Part shown: positions 1-9,100 of the stretch, piece after piece
How positions within the stretch are numbered: position 1 is the first letter of the stretch
How the letters are laid out: each line of letters starts with the position of its first letter
Assembly (NCBI GenBank): GCA_023818785.1
Contig: JAMWCO010000021.1
Coordinates: 1 to 14,427, forward strand
Source of the DNA: Candidatus Omnitrophota bacterium
GTDB taxonomy: Bacteria; Ratteibacteria; UBA8468; B48-G9; JAFGKM01
Reading direction: 5' to 3'
Length of the DNA: 14,427 bases
Made by a program: the position numbers and the translations under genes
The notes under the pieces: generated by a model
Database searches by the model: none
What the model saw: the letters and a program-made list of their open reading frames with translations, nothing else
Told to the model about the DNA's origin: nothing

Positions 1-148
1 TCTCCTCATATCTGGTAAATTTGGCCTTCTTCTCTTTCTCCAATACTAATGTTATTGCACTCGTTAATGTCGTCTTCCCATGGTCTACATGACCTATCGT
101 GCCTATATTCACATGCGGCTTTGTCCTCACAAATTTCTCCTTCGCCAT
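1..148 (-). CDS. tuf: Elongation factor Tu, N-terminal fragment (cut by window edge)
   Basis: First 49 codons of EF-Tu, the GTPase that delivers aminoacyl-tRNA to the ribosomal A site. The start is fixed by the family N-terminus (MAKEKFVRTKPHVNIGTIGH) and by a strong Shine-Dalgarno sequence (TAGGAGGG) at 153-160, about five bases upstream. The P-loop GHVDHGKT is at residues 19-26. The gene runs off the left edge of the window, so its length and C-terminus cannot be judged. It follows fusA after 17 bases, the usual str-operon position. Its base composition (about 42% G+C over the visible part, many codons ending in G such as AAG, ACG, GCG, GGG) differs clearly from the AAA/GAA-rich genes beside it. 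A second tuf lies at the other end of the window. Confidence 0.97.
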   Translation of the reverse strand, partial: MAKEKFVRTKPHVNIGTIGHVDHGKTTLTSAITLVLEKEKKAKFTRYEE

Positions 149-165
149 ATTTCCCTCCTATTTAA

Positions 166-2223
166 TTAAAAAATACCTATTCCAACTATCTTCTTAAATT
201 CTTCCTCACTTACAACTTCATAATATAGTGGTTCTATTATAAAACTCCCTCTTCCCTGTGTCAAAGACCTTAAAATTGTAGAATATCCAAAAATTTTCTT
301 TAAAGGGACACTCCCATTAATAATTCCTGTACTTCCATGAATATCAACATTTAAAACTTTACCATTTCTTATAGTAAAGTCATGTATAACTTCTCCAATA
401 AATTCTTCAGGAGTTAATATTTCTATCCTCATAATTGGTTCAAGAATAACAGGTGAACCATTTTTATATGCATTTTTAAAAGCAATATTAGAGGCAACTT
501 TATAACCAAAAGGAGTTGAAGTTTCTGGATTAAAAATTGCATCAACAAGAAAAACTTTTATATCAATAATTGGGAAACCATATATCCCAACCTCAAGACA
601 TTCTTTAATCCCCTCTTCTATTGCAGGAACAAATTCTAATGGTAATTTTGTTTTATCTACCATATTAAAAAATTTAAATTTTTCTCCTCTTTTTCCTGGT
701 TCAATTCTTAAAAAAACATATCCATAATTTAATTTATCTCCAATAGTATTTAGAAACTCTCCTTCTCCTTCACAAACTTGCGTAATTGTTTCTCTATAAG
801 CAACTTCAGGTTTACCAAGACGAACAGGAATTTTATACTCTCTCTTCAATCTTTCAGAAATTACATCTATATGAAGTTCTCCCATACCCATTAAAATTAT
901 CTGGCCAGTTTCTTCATCAATTTTTAATTTTAATGTTGGGTCTTCTTCTATCATTTTTTTCAATGTATCATAAAGTTTTTGATAGTCGCTTTTGGTAATT
1001 GGTTCAATTGCAGAATAAATAACTGGTTCAGGGAAGTTTATTGATTCATAAATAATAGGAGAATTTTCATCACTTAATGTATCTCCTGTAAATGTATCTT
1101 TCAAACCAATAATGCCAACTATATCTCCTGCAATTGCAAAATCCTTATTAAAATATTTATTTGCATGAATTTCAAGTATTTTCAAAATCTTCTCTTTCCT
1201 ATTTCTTGAAGAATTTAAAACTCTATCCCCTTTTTTTATCTGTCCTGAGTAAATCCTTCCATATAAAATTTTACCAAGATGAACATCATTAAATATTTTA
1301 AAAACAATACCTGAAAATTTTTCTTCAGTTATTGGTTTCCTTTTTTCTCTTTTCCCTGTGATTGGATTTACTCCTAAAATCTCACCTCTATCAATTGGAG
1401 AGGGGAGGTAATCACAAATAGCATCAAGAAGTAAAAGTGTTCCTTTATTTTTTAATGAAGAACCACAAAATGTAGGGAAAATCTTCTTTAAAAGAGTCCC
1501 TTTTCTTATTACTTTTTTCAATAAATCAATTGGCATATTTTCACCATTAAGATATTTCTCCATAATCATTTCATCTATTTCAGCAAGTTCTTCAATCATA
1601 ATATTTCTATATTTTTCAAACTCTTCTTTATATTGCTCATCAATTTCTTTTATCTTTGCTTCTGTTTCAAATTCTGAATCATAAATTATAATTCTACCTT
1701 CTACAAGGTCTATCAATCCAGTAAACTTATCTTCTCTTCCTATTGGTAAAACAAGAATTAATGGTTTTGAACCAAGTTTCTTTCTAATATCTTCAACAAC
1801 TCTAAAAAAATCAGCACCAACCCTATCCATTTTATTTATATAAATAATTCTTGGAACATTATATTTTTCACTTTGACGCCATACAGTTTCAGATTGTGGT
1901 TGAACTCCTGCAACTCCACAAAAAATTCCAATTGCACCATCAAGAACTCTTAAGGACCTTTCAACTTCTACTGTAAAATCAACATGCCCGGGAGTATCAA
2001 TAATATTTATTTTATATCCTTTCCAGAAACATGTTGTTGCTGCTGATGTTATAGTTATTCCTCTCTCTTTTTCCTGATCCATCCAATCCATAACAGCAGT
2101 TCCTTCATCTACATCTCCTATTTTATATGTTTTACCTGTATAATAAAGAAGACGTTCTGTTGTAGTAGTTTTTCCAGCATCAATATGAGCAATAATTCCT
2201 ATATTTCTTACTTTTTCAATCAT
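166..2223 (-). CDS. fusA: Elongation factor G with divergent domain IV tip
   Basis: Translocation GTPase of 685 residues, slightly shorter than E. coli EF-G (704). Visible GTPase motifs: P-loop AHIDAGKT (12-19), switch I with RGITI (54-58), DTPGH (76-80), NKMD (130-133) and the G5-like GSSLKNKG (254-261). Domain II begins near residue 300. Domain III contains GMGELHIDVISERLKREY (446-463). Domain IV runs from about 470 and domain V ends with TQGRGSFIIEPLYYEVV. The start codon has AGGAG at 2232-2236, eight bases upstream, and rpsG ends 22 bases before it. Odd: the domain IV loops that normally read GGRGQYGH and GSYHDVDSSE are GDKLNYGY (495-502) and AIFNPETSTP (562-571), so the position of E. 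coli His583 is Asn565. It may therefore belong to one of the divergent EF-G subfamilies (EFG-II or spdEFG), although it occupies the str-operon locus. EF-G identity is certain; subfamily is inference. Confidence 0.97.
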   Translation of the reverse strand: MIEKVRNIGIIAHIDAGKTTTTERLLYYTGKTYKIGDVDEGTAVMDWMDQEKERGITITSAATTCFWKGYKINIIDTPGHVDFTVEVERSLRVLDGAIGIFCGVAGVQPQSETVWRQSEKYNVPRIIYINKMDRVGADFFRVVEDIRKKLGSKPLILVLPIGREDKFTGLIDLVEGRIIIYDSEFETEAKIKEIDEQYKEEFEKYRNIMIEELAEIDEMIMEKYLNGENMPIDLLKKVIRKGTLLKKIFPTFCGSSLKNKGTLLLLDAICDYLPSPIDRGEILGVNPITGKREKRKPITEEKFSGIVFKIFNDVHLGKILYGRIYSGQIKKGDRVLNSSRNRKEKILKILEIHANKYFNKDFAIAGDIVGIIGLKDTFTGDTLSDENSPIIYESINFPEPVIYSAIEPITKSDYQKLYDTLKKMIEEDPTLKLKIDEETGQIILMGMGELHIDVISERLKREYKIPVRLGKPEVAYRETITQVCEGEGEFLNTIGDKLNYGYVFLRIEPGKRGEKFKFFNMVDKTKLPLEFVPAIEEGIKECLEVGIYGFPIIDIKVFLVDAIFNPETSTPFGYKVASNIAFKNAYKNGSPVILEPIMRIEILTPEEFIGEVIHDFTIRNGKVLNVDIHGSTGIINGSVPLKKIFGYSTILRSLTQGRGSFIIEPLYYEVVSEEEFKKIVGIGIF

Positions 2224-2245
2224 AAGTAAATCTCCTATAATTTAA

Positions 2246-2716
2246 TTACCATCTATAATGAGCAAAAGCCCTATTTGATTCAGCCATCTTATGGGTATCT
2301 TCTTTCTTTTTCACACTTGGACCTTCTCCTTTTGCTGCTTCAAGAATTTCATCTACTAATCTCTCTGCCATAGGTTTCCCTTTCCTGCTTCTTGCAGATT
2401 CAACTATCCATCTTATAGCAAGTGATAAACTTCTATGTGGAGGAACCTCCATTGGTATCTGATATGTTGCACCACCTACTCTTCTTGGTCTTACTTCAAG
2501 TTTTGGTTTTACATTACTTAATGCTTTTTTAAATATAACCAATGGGTCTTGTTTTGTTCTCTCTTTAATTATATCCATCGCAGTGTAAAATATATTATAT
2601 GCTTTTAATTTTTTCCCATCCCACATCAATTTATTCACAAATTTAGCAACTTCATAATCATTATATCTTGGATCAGGTTCAACAACTCTTTTTTCTGCTC
2701 TTTTTCTTCTCGGCAT
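2246..2716 (-). CDS. rpsG: 30S ribosomal protein S7
   Basis: S7 is a primary 16S rRNA binder that nucleates assembly of the 30S head and lies near the E site and mRNA exit. At 156 residues it has the usual length, and the full family pattern is present: MPRRKRAEKR at the start, the central RRVGGATYQIPMEV, and the C-terminal KMAESNRAFAHYRW. Its start is two bases after the rpsL stop, and its Shine-Dalgarno (AAGGAGGG) lies inside the last three sense codons of rpsL (K-E-G). Translation of the two genes is therefore almost certainly coupled. In E. coli S7 represses its own operon by binding the rpsL-rpsG gap; here the gap is two bases, so that site cannot exist in the same form. Confidence 0.98.
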   Translation of the reverse strand: MPRRKRAEKRVVEPDPRYNDYEVAKFVNKLMWDGKKLKAYNIFYTAMDIIKERTKQDPLVIFKKALSNVKPKLEVRPRRVGGATYQIPMEVPPHRSLSLAIRWIVESARSRKGKPMAERLVDEILEAAKGEGPSVKKKEDTHKMAESNRAFAHYRW

Positions 2717-2718
2717 TT

Positions 2719-3108
2719 TTAACCCTCCTTTTTCTCTCCCTTTGGCTTTTTAGTGCCATATCTTGAACGAGATTTTTTTCTATTCTCAACACCACTTGCA
2801 TCAAAAACACCCCTTACTATATGATACTTAACCCCTGGTAAATCTTTAACCCTTCCTCCTCTAACAAGAACAATTGAATGTTCTTGCAGATTATGTCCAA
2901 TTCCAGGAATATATGCAATAACCTCTTTCCCATTTGTAAGACGAACTTTTGCAATTTTTCTTAATGCAGAATTTGGTTTCTTAGGTGTCATTGTCCTAAC
3001 ATATAAACAAACCCCTTTTTTAAAAGGATTTTTTTCAAGAGCAGTTGATTTTGTTTTTTTCTTTTTTGGTTTTCTCCTCTTTCTTAATAATTGATTTATT
3101 GTTGGCAT
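2719..3108 (-). CDS. rpsL: 30S ribosomal protein S12
   Basis: S12 sits at the decoding centre of the 30S subunit and controls accuracy. The protein has 129 residues, with the conserved TPKKPNSALRK (41-51), GHNLQEHS (71-78) and RGGRVKDLPGVKYH (83-96). Lys43 and Lys88, the positions whose mutation gives streptomycin resistance in E. coli, are both the wild-type lysine, so no target-based resistance is indicated. The N-terminus is lysine-rich (RKRRKPKKKKTK). The start codon is preceded by AGGAGG at 3113-3118, which overlaps the rpoBC stop codon. This gene opens the str group but has no promoter gap of its own; it appears to be read as an extension of the rpoBC message. Confidence 0.98.
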   Translation of the reverse strand: MPTINQLLRKRRKPKKKKTKSTALEKNPFKKGVCLYVRTMTPKKPNSALRKIAKVRLTNGKEVIAYIPGIGHNLQEHSIVLVRGGRVKDLPGVKYHIVRGVFDASGVENRKKSRSRYGTKKPKGEKKEG

Positions 3109-3112
3109 AAAA

Positions 3113-3119
3113 CCTCCTA
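3113..3119 (-). promoter_or_regulatory. rpsL ribosome-binding site embedding the rpoBC stop codon
   Basis: On the minus strand the sequence reads AAA TAG GAGG TTTT ATG. The TAG that ends rpoBC (3117-3119) supplies the A and G of the AGGAGG Shine-Dalgarno (3113-3118) of rpsL, whose ATG is at 3106-3108. A ribosome terminating on rpoBC covers the rpsL initiation site, so re-initiation or coupling between the polymerase gene and the str genes is expected. Confidence 0.9.
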
Positions 3120-6100
3120 TTTTGTATATTCATAAACTTTTTCTTCTACTTTTTTCTTTTCAAAAGTTCCTGTCCCAGCAGGAATTAATCTTCCAAGTAT
3201 TACATTTTCCTTTAATCCTTCAAGATAATCCTCTGCTCCTAAAATAGCAGAATCAGTTAGAACTCTCATAGTCTCTTGGAAAGAAGCGGCAGATATGAAA
3301 CTTTCGCTACTTAAAGCAACTTTTGTGATACCAAGAACAAGTGGTTTAAATGTTGCAGGTTTCTTCCCTTTTGGTAATGAACTATTTATCCTTTCTATTT
3401 CATATCTATCTATTTCTTCTCCTTCAAGTAAATAAGTATCCCCAGGGTCTTCAACTCTAACCTTTGAAAGCATCTGTCTTATTATTATTTCTATATGTTT
3501 GTCATTTAATCTAACACCTTCAACTCTATAAACTTTTTGAATTTCATTTAAAAGATATTCCATAACCTTCTTTTCTCCCTGTATTCTTAAAATATCACTC
3601 AAGACTTCAGAACCATCTGTTAATTTTGTTCCTGCAAGAACATAATCATTATCACTAACAAGAAGTGTCTTACCATAAGGTATTAAATATTCTTTTTCTG
3701 TATTTGTTTCTGGATTTTTAATTTTAACTTTTCTACCCAATTTCTCTACCTCAACTTTTACAAATCCATCTATTTCTGAGAGAATTGCAGGATTTTTAGG
3801 AGTCCTTGCTTCAAATAGGTCAGAAACTCTTGGTAATCCTCCTGTAATATCTTGAACTCTACCAACTGTCCTTATTGCTTTTGCTACTATATCTCCTGGA
3901 GATACTTCAGCACCTTCATCTACAACAATATAGGCTCCAACAGGGATATGATATTTGCCAATTTCTTTATCATTCTTGTCTAAAAGAAGAATCTGTGGTT
4001 CAAGTTCTTCCTTATGAGGTATTATTATCAATCTTTTTGTCTTTGTTGTGGCATCTATTTCCTTTCTTGCTGTTTTACCTGTCTCTATATCTTTATATTT
4101 AACTTTACCTGCTTTATTTACTATAACAGGGATTGAATAAGGGTCCCATCTTGCAATAATATCATTTTCTTTAACTCTACTTCCATTCTCAAATTCAACT
4201 ATAGAACCAACTCTCAATGTATATCTCTCAAGTTCTCTGTTTTTCTCATCAACAATTGCTATACTCCCTTCTCTTTGATAAACAATATTTTTCCCTTCTT
4301 TATTTTTAACAATTTTTAAATCTTCAAGATATTTTATAATCCCTTCTGTTTTACTTGTTATTAATGAAGGACCTCCGCCTCTTGAAGCAGCCCCACCTGT
4401 ATGGAATGTCCTTAAAGTCAGTTGTGTTCCTGGTTCTCCGATTGATTGTGCTGCTATAATACCAACTGCCTCTCCAATATTGACAAGTTTTTTCCTTGAT
4501 AAATCCCAACCATAACATTTTGCACATACACCTTTTTCTGCTTTACATGTTAAAACGCTTCTTATTCTTATTCTATTTATCCCTGTATCAATTATTTTTT
4601 CTACCTTTTCTTCATCTATAACCTCTCCACTTTCAACAATTATCTGGTCTGTTATTATATCTACAACATTATCAATAGCAACTCTCCCAACTATTCTCTC
4701 TTTTAAAGAAATAATCTCCTCATCTCCTTCTATTAAAGGACTTGCATAAATACCTTCAAGAGTCCCACAATCATATTCTGTAACTATTACTGAATGAGCA
4801 ACATCTACAAGACGCCTGCTTAAATATCCTGCATCTGATGTTTTTAAAGCAGTATCAACAAGACCTTTTCTCCCTCCATGAACTGAAATAAAATATTCAA
4901 GAACAGACAACCCTTCTTTAAAATTTGAAACGACTGGTGTTTCTATTATCTCTCCAATCCCTCCTGTAAGTTTCTTTGTAGGTCTTATCATAAGCCCTCT
5001 CATACCCATTAACTGTGTAACTTGTGTTCTATTTCCTCTTGCTCCTGAACTTACCATTAAATATATAGGATTAATTCTAAATGGTCTTACTCCTGTATCA
5101 TTTTTTATAGTATTCATAACCTCTTCCATTAATTCATTTGCAATTGAAGTCCATATATCAATCTTTCTATTATATTTTTCACCTTCAGAGATTATTCCCT
5201 TTTTATAATTTCTATCAACCTTCTCAACCTCTAATTTTGCTTCACTTATCAATTTACTTTTTCTTTCAGGAACAATAAGGTCATCAATACCAATTGTTAT
5301 TCCACTTACTGTTGAATAATAAAATCCTATGTCTTTACATGCATCAAGAAATTCAACTGTTTTTTCATATCCACATTTTGTAAAGATTTCTTCTATAAGT
5401 TTTTCAAGCCCATTTGATTCAAATAATTCATTCTTAAATGGTATTTCTTCTGGTATAATCTCATTAAATATAATCCTTCCAACTGTTGTTGTAATTAAAT
5501 TACCTTTTTCATCTTTAACTTTTATTGGTCTATGTAGTTCAAGTTCTCCCATATAATTTAAGTACTTTGCCTCATCAAAACTTGAAATAATCTTTGGATA
5601 TTCTTCTTCATTACTCATATATGTTAAATAAGCACAACCCATAACTATATCTCTTGTAGGAGTTACAACTGGTTTACCATTTGCAGGAGAAAGTATATGA
5701 GTTGTTGCTTTCATTAAAAGTTCTGCTTCAAATATTGCTTCAGGAGTTAAAGGAACATGTATACTCATTGTATCTCCATCAAAATCAGCATTATAAGCAG
5801 GACAAACAAGTGGATGAATTGCTATAACATTCCCTTCTATCAATCTTGGTTCAAATGCCTGAATACTTAATCTATGTAAAGTTGGCTGTCTATTCAAAAG
5901 TACAGGATGATGTTTAATAACCTTTTCAAGAATTTCCCATATTTCAGGCCTATTTTCTCTAATTGCTTTTTTTGCACTTCCAAGAGTATGAAAATATTCT
6001 CTTTTTCTAAATTCTCTCAATACAAATGGGCTAAATAACTCAAGAGCCATCTCTTTAGGAATTCCACATTCATTCAATTTTAAATTTGGCCCAACAACAA

Positions 6101-9100
6101 TAACAGCCCTCCCAGAATAATCAACTCTTTTACCAAGTAAATTCTGTCTAAATCTTCCCTGTTTACCTCTTAATGCATCTGCAAGTGATTTTAAAGGCCT
6201 TTTCCCCTTACCTAAAACAGGCATTCCATGTCTTCCATTATCCATCAAAGCATCAACTGCTTCCTGAAGCAATCTTTTTTCATTTCTCACAATAATGTCA
6301 GGTGTTTGAAGTTTGATAAGTTTCTTAAGGCGATTATTTCTATTTATAACTCTTTGATAAAGGTCATTTAAATCAGAAGCAACAAATCTTCCACCATCAA
6401 GAGGTAAAAGTGGTCTTAAATCAGGTGGAATAACAGGTATAATATTTGTCACAAGATATTCTGGTTTTACTTGTGTTTTTATAAGTCCTTGAACCATCCT
6501 CAATTTTTTGATAAGTTCTCTTTTTTCTTCATAACTTTTCTTCTTCTTTAATTCATTTTTTATATTCTCTTCCATTTTCTCTAAATCAATTTTTCTAAGT
6601 AATTCTTGAATACCTTCTGCTCCTATCCCAACTTTAAATTTATTACCATATTTTTCAAGATATTGTTGATATTCACTTTCTGTCAATAACATCTTTTCTT
6701 TTAATTCAGGAATATTTCCAGGGTCTGTCACTATATATCTTTCATAATAAATAACCATTTCAAGTTCTGCCTGTGAAAGGTCTAAAAGTAAACCAAGCCA
6801 ATTTGATGTGCTTTTAAATAACCATACATAAGAAACAGGAGTTGCAAGTTCAATATGCCCCATTCTTTCTCTTCTAACTCTTCTGGTAGTAACTTCAACA
6901 CCACATCTATCACATATTATTCCTTTATATCTCAATTTTTTATATTTACCACAAGCACATTCATAATCTCTCTCAGGACCAAATATCTTCTCACAGAAAA
7001 GCCCATCTCTTTCAGGTCTTAAAGTTCTATAATTTAATGTTTCCGCTTTTTTTACTTCTCCATACGACCAGGAACGAATTACAGTTGGAGAAGCAACTCT
7101 TATTGTAACAACATCCTTTTCTCTTTCTCCAATCTTTCTTTTCTCTATTCTTAAATCAAAACCAAGCCCTTGCAATTCTTTTTTTAATACTTTAAATGAC
7201 TCTGGTAAATTTTCTCCTTCATAATCAAGCCCTTTAGCAATCGCTTCATACATCTGTTTTCTACCTTCAGTATCATCACTTTTAACTGTTAATATTTCCC
7301 TTAATGTATAAGCAGCGCCATATCCTTCAAGGGCCCAAACTTCCATCTCTCCAAATCTCTGTCCACCAAATTGTGCTCTTCCACCAAGAGGTTGTTGTGT
7401 AATTAAGGAATATGAACCAGTACATCTTGCATGAATTTTTTCATCTGCAAGATGGATTAATTTCATCATATACATATAACCAATAGTTACTGGTTGATGA
7501 AATGGTTGGCCTGTCTGACCATCATAAAGGATTGTTTTGCCTGTTTCTGGAAGTCCTGCTTTTCTTAACAAATCTTTTATTTCAAGTTCTTTTAATCCCT
7601 GAAAAACAGGAACTTCAAGTTTATATCCAAGTGTTTTTAATGCCCATCCAAGATGTATCTCAAGAATCTGTCCTACATTCATCCTTGAAGGGACTCCAAG
7701 TGGATTTAAAACCATGTCAACTGGTGTCCCATCCTCAAGAAATGGCATATCTTCTTCTGGTAAAACTTTTGCAATAACTCCTTTATTCCCATGCCTACCA
7801 CTCATCTTATCACCAACAGATATTTTCTTTTTCATTGCAATTTCTACTACTACCTTCATTCTTACATCTGGAGGAAGTTCATATCCTTTCCTTATTTTTG
7901 CTTCTTCTTCTCTACATTGATTTTCTATTTCTTCAATCTCTTTTTTACCTATATCAATTATCTTTTTCAAATTATCTCTTACATCATCACTAACTTTATT
8001 AAGCAATTTTTCCCAGCCATCTACATTATAAGGAACTTTCAAATTTATTTTTTCTTTCCCAAGAAACTTTTTTATTTCATTTGTAATAATCTGTTTAACT
8101 ATTTTTTCTTTCTTTTTATAATTTGCCTTAATCTGTTCAACTTCTTTTTCTATTTCTTCTTGAATATTCTTGCTTTCTGTTTCCTCTCTTCTAACATATT
8201 TTCTAACATTTATAACAACACCTTTCACTCCAGGAGGGACTTTTTCAGAAGTATTTAAAACATTTTTTGATTTTTCACCAAAAATTACTCTTAAAAGTTT
8301 TTCTTCTGGTGTCAACTCTGATTCCCCTCTTGGCGTAATTTTACCAACAAGAATATCATCTGGTTCAACTTCTGTTCCTATTTTAACAACCCCATCTTTA
8401 TCAAGATTTACAAGTCTATCTTCAGGCACATTAGGTATATCAGATGTTATTTCTTCTGGTCCAAGTTCTGTATCTCTTGCTTCAACTTCAAATTCTTTTA
8501 TATGGATTGAAGTAAAAACATCTTCTTTTACCAATCTTTCACTTATTAAAATTGCGTCTTCATAGTTATATCCATGCCAAGGCATAAAAGCAACAAGAAC
8601 ATTTCTTCCAAGCGCCAATTCCCCTTCTTTTGAAATAGCAAATCCATCTGTAAGATTCTGTCCTTTTACTACTTTGTCTCCAACATCAACAATTGGTCTT
8701 TGATGAAAACAAGTATCCTGATTTGTTCTATTAAACTTTTTCAAATAATAAATATCCTTTTCTTCCCATGGAAATAATCCTGGGTTATCTCTCTTAATTA
8801 TGATTTTATTAGCATCAACATATTCAACAATACCTGAATTTTTTGCCTTTAAAATAGAACCTGAATCTCTTACAACATATTTCTCCATACCTGTTTTTAC
8901 AATGGGTGATTCTGGTTTAATTAATGGAACTGCCTGTCTCTGCATATTTGAACCCATAAGTGCTCTATTAGAATCATCATGCTCAAGGAAAGGGATTAAT
9001 GAAGCACTAACACTAACTGTCTGAACAGGAGAAACGCCGATATAACTAATTTCTGTTTTACTAATTTCAAAAAAGTCTCCTTCTTTACCACGAACAATAA

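Noticed and set aside
786..998. Plus-strand open frames of 64-131 codons across the window (for example here, 3875-4102, 8170-8565, 14017-14247)
   Set aside because: All lie opposite strongly conserved genes, none has a convincing ribosome-binding site or conserved motif, and their composition is a mirror of the coding strand.
7112..7114. Out-of-frame ATG at the rpoB-rpoC junction as a real start
   Set aside because: It reads M-L-L-Q then stops, so it cannot start beta'. At most it is a relic.
7791..8258. 155-codon plus-strand open frame rich in Phe, Tyr and Ile, resembling a membrane protein
   Set aside because: It is the complement of a Lys/Glu-rich coiled segment of beta inside rpoBC. 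The AAA/GAA codons of the real gene read as TTT/TTC on the other strand, and there is no Shine-Dalgarno or recognisable family.
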